A stretch of 64,000 nucleotides of DNA from Phyllobacterium sp. OV277. GTDB taxonomy: Bacteria > Pseudomonadota > Alphaproteobacteria > Rhizobiales > Rhizobiaceae. The DNA is taken from assembly GCF_900104355.1 (NCBI RefSeq), contig NZ_FNIY01000003.1, forward strand, positions 310,001 to 374,000, in the 5' to 3' direction. How positions within the stretch are numbered: position 1 is the first letter of the stretch; every line of letters starts with the position of its first letter. This document shows, in pieces, positions 59,155-64,000 of this stretch. Below the pieces are notes generated by a model. That model did no database searches. It was given only the letters and a program-made list of their open reading frames with translations, and was not told the DNA's origin. A program made the translations under genes and the position numbers.

Positions 59155-59964
59155 CTACAATCTTCCCCAAGCCACAAAATTTGGATTGGCGAAATCGGCA
59201 TCATCGGCCTGATTGCGGCGGCCATAGGTTAGTGGATTGCCATCAAGCGTCAGCGTAATACCCCCCGCCGCCCGCAAAACCGCATCACCGGCTGCCGTGT
59301 CCCATTCCATCGTGCGGCCAAAACGCGGATAAATATCCGCCTCGCCGCGCGCCAACAGGCCGAATTTCAGTGAAGACCCCACGGAAACACAGTCTGTCAC
59401 ACTGAACTTTTCGAGATAGGCATCGGTTTCCGGTGTGCGATGCGAGCGGCTGGCGACGGCAATCAGCGCGTCGGGCGCTTTGCGGCAGGAGATTGCCTTG
59501 CGCGCGAGGACAGTGCCATCTTCACTAATGGTGACTTCCTGCGCACCGGCGTTTCCGCCTGTGAACAGGACACCGCGAACCGGCGCATAGACAACACCCA
59601 GAACCGGGACACCTTTTTCGATTAGCGCGATGTTTACGGTGAAGTCACCATTGCGGTTGACGAACTCACGCGTTCCATCGAGCGGGTCCACCAGATAAAA
59701 ACGTGCACCGAGATCACCGGGCACATGGCCGCCGGAGATTTCCTCTTCCGCTACCACAGGGATATCGGGCGTTGCCTTGCTGAGCGCCGCCTGAATGATT
59801 GCTTCGGCGGCATGATCGGCTTCCGTCACCGGTGACTTGTCATCTTTCAGTTCGAAATCGCAACCCTTGGCGTAGATGCGCAGGATTTCCTGTCCGGCTG
59901 ATATGGCGGTGGTTTCGAGGATGGTAAGGAGAGTGGTGTGATTGATGGTGGTGGTGATGGTCAT
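59155..59964 (-). CDS. cysQ: 3'(2'),5'-bisphosphate nucleotidase
   Basis: A 269-aa inositol-monophosphatase-fold enzyme. SPVTEADHAAEAIIQAALSK, VVAEEEISGG, LVDPLDGTREFVNRNGDFTV and MEWDTAAGDAVLRAAGG bind the metal ions and phosphate. CysQ removes the 3' phosphate of PAP made by sulfate assimilation; the cysNC and cysD genes that follow upstream support that role. It is separated from cysNC by repeat element B. Confidence 0.9.
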   Translation of the reverse strand: MTITTTINHTTLLTILETTAISAGQEILRIYAKGCDFELKDDKSPVTEADHAAEAIIQAALSKATPDIPVVAEEEISGGHVPGDLGARFYLVDPLDGTREFVNRNGDFTVNIALIEKGVPVLGVVYAPVRGVLFTGGNAGAQEVTISEDGTVLARKAISCRKAPDALIAVASRSHRTPETDAYLEKFSVTDCVSVGSSLKFGLLARGEADIYPRFGRTMEWDTAAGDAVLRAAGGITLTLDGNPLTYGRRNQADDADFANPNFVAWGRL

Positions 59965-59965
59965 T

Positions 59966-60126
59966 CACCCCCCTCTGCCCTGTCGGGCATCTCCCCCACA
60001 AGGGGGGAGATCACATTGACATCAGCGCCTTTGCACAACCGGAACCATTTCAGATTGTGCAAAGGCAGCACTGAAGGCTGATCTCCCCCCTTGTGGGGGA
60101 GATGTCCGACAGGACAGAGGGGGGTG
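59966..60126. repeat. 161-bp inverted-repeat element, family B (copy 2)
   Basis: Same architecture as 51651-51812: outer arms CACCCCCCTCTGCCCTGTCG and the inverted TGTCCGACAGGACAGAGGGG, inner arms GGCATCTCCCCCACAAGGGG and inverted. It lies between the cysNC stop and the cysQ start and touches the latter. Confidence 0.8.
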
Positions 60127-60147
60127 AAAGCCGGTTTCATCACACCG

Positions 60148-62085
60148 CTAAATCGACCAAGAACTTTGATCGTAGTTGAAAATAATACCATGATCGGTCA
60201 AGAGCTTTTCCACTTCCGATGCGAGGGCCTCGGTCGTGCGGCCAACCGTATGCAAATGCAATTCAGGATTTTCGGGCGCTTCGTAGGGCGAGTCGACGCC
60301 GGTGAAATTCTTGATCTCGCCGCGCAGGGCTTTTGCATAGAGCCCCTTGGGATCGCGGCGGGCGCATTCCTCGAATGGCGTGTCGACGAAGACTTCCAAA
60401 AACTCGCCATCACCCAGAAGCTCACGCACCATGCGGCGTTCTGAACGGAATGGCGAAATGAATGACACAAGCACGATCAGGCCCGCATCGACCATCAGCT
60501 TGGCCACTTCACCGACGCGGCGGATATTTTCCACCCGGTCCTCTTCGGTAAAGCCAAGGTCGCGGTTGAGACCATGGCGCACATTGTCGCCATCAAGAAT
60601 ATAGGTGTGCTTGCCGAGCGAAGAGAGGCGCTTTTCAACGAGATTGGCAACCGTTGATTTGCCCGAGCCGGAAAGGCCGGTGAACCAGATCACCGCCGGT
60701 TTCTGGTTCTTCTGGTCGGCACGCGAGGCCTTGCTGACATCAAGCGCCTGCCAATGCACGTTGGATGCACGGCGCAGACCGAAATCGATCATACCAGCAC
60801 CGACGGTCGCGTTGGTGAGGCGGTCGATGAGAATGAACGACCCGGTGGAGCGGTTCGACTTATAGGGATCGAACGCAATCGGCTCCTGCGCCGAAATATT
60901 GACGACGCCCACTTCATTCAGATCAAGCGATTTGGCCGCTTCCTGCGCGAAGCTGTTGATATCGATTCGGTATTTCAGGTCAGTGATCGTCGCCGTCGCC
61001 TGATCGGTTTCCGTGCGCAGGATATAGGAGCGGCCGGGGATCAGCGCATGTTCAGAGAACCAGACAAGATGGGCGGCAAACTGATCCGCCACCTCAGGGC
61101 GGGCACCCGGCGCAACCAGCATATTGCCGCGCGAGACTTCAACCTCATCCTCAAGCACCAGCGTTACCGCCTGCCCTTCGACAGCCCGGTCAAGATCGCC
61201 ATCCTGCGTGACAACACGCTTCACCCGCGAGGATTTGCCTGACTTGGCGACGACAACCTCATCACCCGGCGCAACAACGCCCGAGGCTATGGTGCCGGCA
61301 AACCCACGGAAATCGAGATTGGGCCGGTTGACATATTGCACGGGGAAACGGAACGGACGCTCTTCATCCGCATCCGCCAGCGGCACATCTTCAAGATGTT
61401 GCAGCAGTGCCGGTCCCTTGTACCAGGGCATGTTGGCGGAGGAAGAAATGACATTATCGCCAAAGCGCGCCGACAGCGGAATGGGCTGGATCGACTGGAA
61501 GCCGAGCTTGTCGGCAAACTCCTGATAATCCGCAACGATCCTGTCGAAAATCTCTTGCGAATAATCGACCAGATCGATCTTGTTGATGGCCAGCACGATG
61601 TTGCGGATACCAAGCAGCGAGGCAATGAAACTATGGCGGCGCGTCTGCCGCAAAATGCCCTGCCGTGCATCGACAAGCACAATGGCAAGATCAGCGGTGG
61701 ATGCGCCCGTTGCCATGTTGCGCGTGTATTGTTCATGGCCCGGTGTATCGGCAACGATGAACTTGCGCTTCGGCGTCGAGAAAAAACGATAGGCAACGTC
61801 AATGGTGATGCCCTGCTCGCGCTCTGCCTCAAGCCCATCGACCAGCAATGCGAAATCAATATCCTCGCCATTGGTGCCATGCTTGCGGCTGTCATTCTGC
61901 AGCGCGGCCAACTGGTCCTCGAAGATCAGCTTGGTGTCATAGAGCAGACGGCCGATCAGTGTCGACTTGCCATCATCAACCGAACCGCAGGTGAGAAAGC
62001 GCAGCAGCGATTTCTTTTCCTGCTCGGCCATATAGGCGCGGATTTCCTCGGCAGCGGAAGCCTTGATCGGGGCAACGTTGTTCAT
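60148..62085 (-). CDS. cysNC: Sulfate adenylyltransferase large subunit / APS kinase fusion
   Basis: A 645-aa fusion protein (NodQ type). Residues 1-440 are CysN: GTPase motifs [21 protein letters not shown] and NKIDLVD activate ATP-sulfurylase. Residues 460-645 are CysC (APS kinase) with GLSGSGKST and a [15 protein letters not shown] motif. It makes APS and then PAPS. The start overlaps the cysD stop by one base (TGATG). Confidence 0.94.
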   Translation of the reverse strand: MNNVAPIKASAAEEIRAYMAEQEKKSLLRFLTCGSVDDGKSTLIGRLLYDTKLIFEDQLAALQNDSRKHGTNGEDIDFALLVDGLEAEREQGITIDVAYRFFSTPKRKFIVADTPGHEQYTRNMATGASTADLAIVLVDARQGILRQTRRHSFIASLLGIRNIVLAINKIDLVDYSQEIFDRIVADYQEFADKLGFQSIQPIPLSARFGDNVISSSANMPWYKGPALLQHLEDVPLADADEERPFRFPVQYVNRPNLDFRGFAGTIASGVVAPGDEVVVAKSGKSSRVKRVVTQDGDLDRAVEGQAVTLVLEDEVEVSRGNMLVAPGARPEVADQFAAHLVWFSEHALIPGRSYILRTETDQATATITDLKYRIDINSFAQEAAKSLDLNEVGVVNISAQEPIAFDPYKSNRSTGSFILIDRLTNATVGAGMIDFGLRRASNVHWQALDVSKASRADQKNQKPAVIWFTGLSGSGKSTVANLVEKRLSSLGKHTYILDGDNVRHGLNRDLGFTEEDRVENIRRVGEVAKLMVDAGLIVLVSFISPFRSERRMVRELLGDGEFLEVFVDTPFEECARRDPKGLYAKALRGEIKNFTGVDSPYEAPENPELHLHTVGRTTEALASEVEKLLTDHGIIFNYDQSSWSI

Positions 62086-62990
62086 CAGAAATAGCCCTCG
62101 CGCTTCTTCTTCTCCATTGATCCCGCTTCGTCCTTGTCGATGAGGCGCCCCTGCCGTTCGGATGTGCGGGCGATCAGCATTTCGCTGACAATCTCGGGCA
62201 GCGTCACCGCATCGGATTCAATTGCACCGGTCAGAGGATAGCAGCCAAGCGTGCGAAAGCGAACGAGCTTTTCCTCAAGCGCTTCACCGGGTAATAGCTG
62301 CATGCGCTCATCATCACGCATGATCAGCATGCCGTCGCGCTCCACCACCGGGCGCTTGGCCGCAAAATAAAGCGGAACAATCGGGATATTCTCCTGAAGG
62401 ATGTACTGCCAGATATCGAGTTCGGTCCAGTTGGAAATGGGGAAAACGCGGATGGATTCGCCCTTGGCAACGCGCGTATTGTAGATCTTCCACATTTCCG
62501 GCCGCTGGTTCTTCGGGTCCCAGGAGTGCTGGGCATTGCGGAAGGAGAAAATACGCTCCTTGGCGCGGGACTTTTCCTCGTCGCGCCGCGCACCGCCAAA
62601 GGCTGCATCAAAGCCGTATTTGTCGAGCGCCTGGCGCAGGCCAACGGTCTTCATGATGTGGGTATGGGTGTTCGACCCGTGCACGAACGGGCTGATGCCC
62701 TGTTCTATGCCTTCCTGATTGCTGTGAACCAGCAGATCAAAGCCGAGACGCTTTGCTTCTGAATCACGAAACGCGATCATCTCCTTGAATTTCCAGGTCG
62801 TATCGACATGCAGGAATGGAAATGGCGGTTTGGCCGGATAGAAGGCCTTCATCGCCAGATGCAGCATGACGGAGGAATCCTTGCCGATGGAATACAGCAT
62901 CACCGGCTTGGAAAATGTCGCGGCAACCTCGCGGAAAATATGGATTGCTTCGGCTTCAAGACGCTGAAGGTGCGTCAGGCTCTTGGTCAT
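62085..62990 (-). CDS. cysD: Sulfate adenylyltransferase small subunit
   Basis: A 301-aa protein, family size. [20 protein letters not shown] (PP-loop) and [20 protein letters not shown] are CysD motifs that bind ATP and sulfate. ATG 62990 gives [20 protein letters not shown], the usual N-terminus. With cysNC it forms the sulfate-activating complex. Confidence 0.94.
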   Translation of the reverse strand: MTKSLTHLQRLEAEAIHIFREVAATFSKPVMLYSIGKDSSVMLHLAMKAFYPAKPPFPFLHVDTTWKFKEMIAFRDSEAKRLGFDLLVHSNQEGIEQGISPFVHGSNTHTHIMKTVGLRQALDKYGFDAAFGGARRDEEKSRAKERIFSFRNAQHSWDPKNQRPEMWKIYNTRVAKGESIRVFPISNWTELDIWQYILQENIPIVPLYFAAKRPVVERDGMLIMRDDERMQLLPGEALEEKLVRFRTLGCYPLTGAIESDAVTLPEIVSEMLIARTSERQGRLIDKDEAGSMEKKKREGYF

Positions 62991-63475
62991 GAAAATACTA
63001 TCCACTGCTTTTCGGGCCACTGTATTTCGAAAACCTCCGGGTTGCCCCGGTTTCCGCTTCGATTTCCAGATGTTCGCCGCAACAAATATCGATCCAATTT
63101 TTCGGCTTCTTACGACTTGCCGAACCGTGCGGCAACCATAGTGGACGGCCCCGCATGAAGAAAAGGATGGTTTCACAAGGCAAGGCAAATTCACGCCAAT
63201 TTATTGCTGCGAACGTCTGAAATATAAGAACATCATTCCAGCGAAGTTGAAAGCGAGAGTCTGACTTTTTCAAAAAAGCCGATCTGTGGAAAATTGATCC
63301 AGCAAAATTCACTCTCAGAACCGCCGATAAGAGATCATTTATATCAAGACGCCATCGGCAGCAGTCGTTTGGCCAAACATTACACATACATTACGATTGA
63401 CCGGAATGATCATCTCTCCTAGATGCTTGTGAAAATTAATGAATTTAAATTCACCAGAAGTTCCGGAATTGATTC
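62991..63475. other. Long leader region between cysD and glycosyltransferase
   Basis: About 485 bases with no gene seen; reading frames here lack ribosome-binding sites. It must hold divergent promoters for cysDNC and the glycosyltransferase. No riboswitch is recognised. Confidence 0.5.
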
Positions 63476-64000
63476 ATGGACATTTGTACGTTTTGGTATG
63501 GGCCGCGCTTACGGGAAGTCGACAGGGTCTGTCTGGCATCCATGGCGATGACCGGACAGCGGGTGAAACTTTACGCGTTTGAAGAGATCGAGAACCTGCC
63601 GAAGGGTGTCGAGCTTCACGATGCCGCGACCATTCTGGATAAAAAGTATTTCCAGCGCATCGATCCGGATTTTCCCAATATCGAGAAAGCCAGCCGCGTC
63701 ATTGGCCAGTTCAGCGATCTATTCCGCGTCACCCTGATGAAGAAGCAGCAAGGTTTCTGGCTCGACACGGACATTTATCTGCTGAAGCAATTTCACCCTG
63801 ATACCGACAAGCCTTACCTCGCGCGCGAAAACTATTTCCGCCTTGGTGTATCAGCCATGTATCTGCCGCCGGATAATCCTGTCATCAGGGAGTTCGACGA
63901 ATATATGGAAGGAACGGTTATCGTTCCACCATGGCTCGGCTTCCGCCGCCGCGTCCTGCGCCCCGCATGGTTCCGCCTGACCGGGCAGAAGATCACGCCC
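63476..64000 (+). CDS. Glycosyltransferase, DXD type (cut by window edge)
   Basis: At least 175 residues, starting MDICTFWYGPRLREVDRVCL. SRVIGQFSDLFRVTLMKKQQ, GFWLDTDIYLL contains the DxD metal-binding motif of sugar-binding (OCH1/capsular-type) glycosyltransferases, followed by FRLGVSAMYLPPDNPVIREF. It likely adds a sugar to a surface polysaccharide. The C-terminus is outside the window. It is divergent from cysD. Confidence 0.78.
   Translation, partial: MDICTFWYGPRLREVDRVCLASMAMTGQRVKLYAFEEIENLPKGVELHDAATILDKKYFQRIDPDFPNIEKASRVIGQFSDLFRVTLMKKQQGFWLDTDIYLLKQFHPDTDKPYLARENYFRLGVSAMYLPPDNPVIREFDEYMEGTVIVPPWLGFRRRVLRPAWFRLTGQKITP

Noticed and set aside
62991-63194. 68-codon N-terminal extension of cysD
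   Set aside because: CysD proteins begin at [13 protein letters not shown] sequence; the upstream codons look non-coding.

Overview
The window reads as chromosomal DNA of an alphaproteobacterium of the order Hyphomicrobiales, most likely Brucellaceae (Brucella/Ochrobactrum) or a close relative. This rests on recognised proteins, not on a search: a NodQ-type fused CysN-CysC, a DUF2126/transglutaminase/ATP-grasp cluster, a pyridoxamine-pyruvate aminotransferase very like the rhizobial enzyme, a B12-riboswitch uptake operon, and typical alphaproteobacterial palindromic repeats between genes.

Positions 1 to about 30,920 are the right-hand part of a temperate, short-tailed (podovirus-like) prophage; its left end lies outside the window. 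Reading leftward from 18.56 kb on the minus strand are small terminase, large terminase (broken by a one-base frameshift), portal, scaffold, SU10-type major capsid, adaptors, tail hub, three internal virion/ejection proteins, tail fibre and lysis genes (lambda R-like endolysin, holin-like and spanin-like membrane proteins). Between 18.6 and 20.6 kb is an AT-rich cargo island: two small plus-strand genes (one a zinc-ribbon protein) and a minus-strand pair, a 302-aa soluble protein coupled to a four-helix membrane protein, whose layout recalls lambda RexA-RexB. The early operon (24.56 to 20.78 kb, minus) runs cro-like, replication protein, primase zinc ribbon, TOPRIM/DnaB-type primase-helicase and a small HTH protein, ending at a hairpin terminator.

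The lysogeny switch is at 24.5-25.4 kb: a LexA/CI-type self-cleaving repressor, a divergent cro-like gene with a near-consensus promoter that appears leaderless, and five copies of a 13-bp operator (TGCGTTnAACGCA). To its right are two tandem copies of one design: a long ribbon-helix-helix (RHH) protein and a tiny RHH protein transcribed divergently across a long inverted repeat. A Rha-type antirepressor, three small unknown genes, an excisionase-like gene and a tyrosine integrase follow. The integrase ends beside a 48-bp 3' fragment of tRNA-Pro(CGG), the attachment site.

Right of the prophage is host DNA: a mobile mystery protein A / Fic (MobA/MobB) pair with its own repeated operators; thioesterase/TetR; PaiB-like and secreted proteins; an M20 amidohydrolase plus MHS-type transporter bracketed by a 64-bp direct repeat derived from a diguanylate cyclase; that cyclase; an XRE-cupin regulator; a protein that is 48% methionine; a six-gene peptide-type ABC transporter/aminotransferase operon; the transglutaminase/ATP-grasp/alpha-E/DUF2126 cluster; a B12-riboswitch-controlled ABC importer; cysQ, cysNC and cysD of sulfate assimilation; and the start of a glycosyltransferase gene cut by the window edge.
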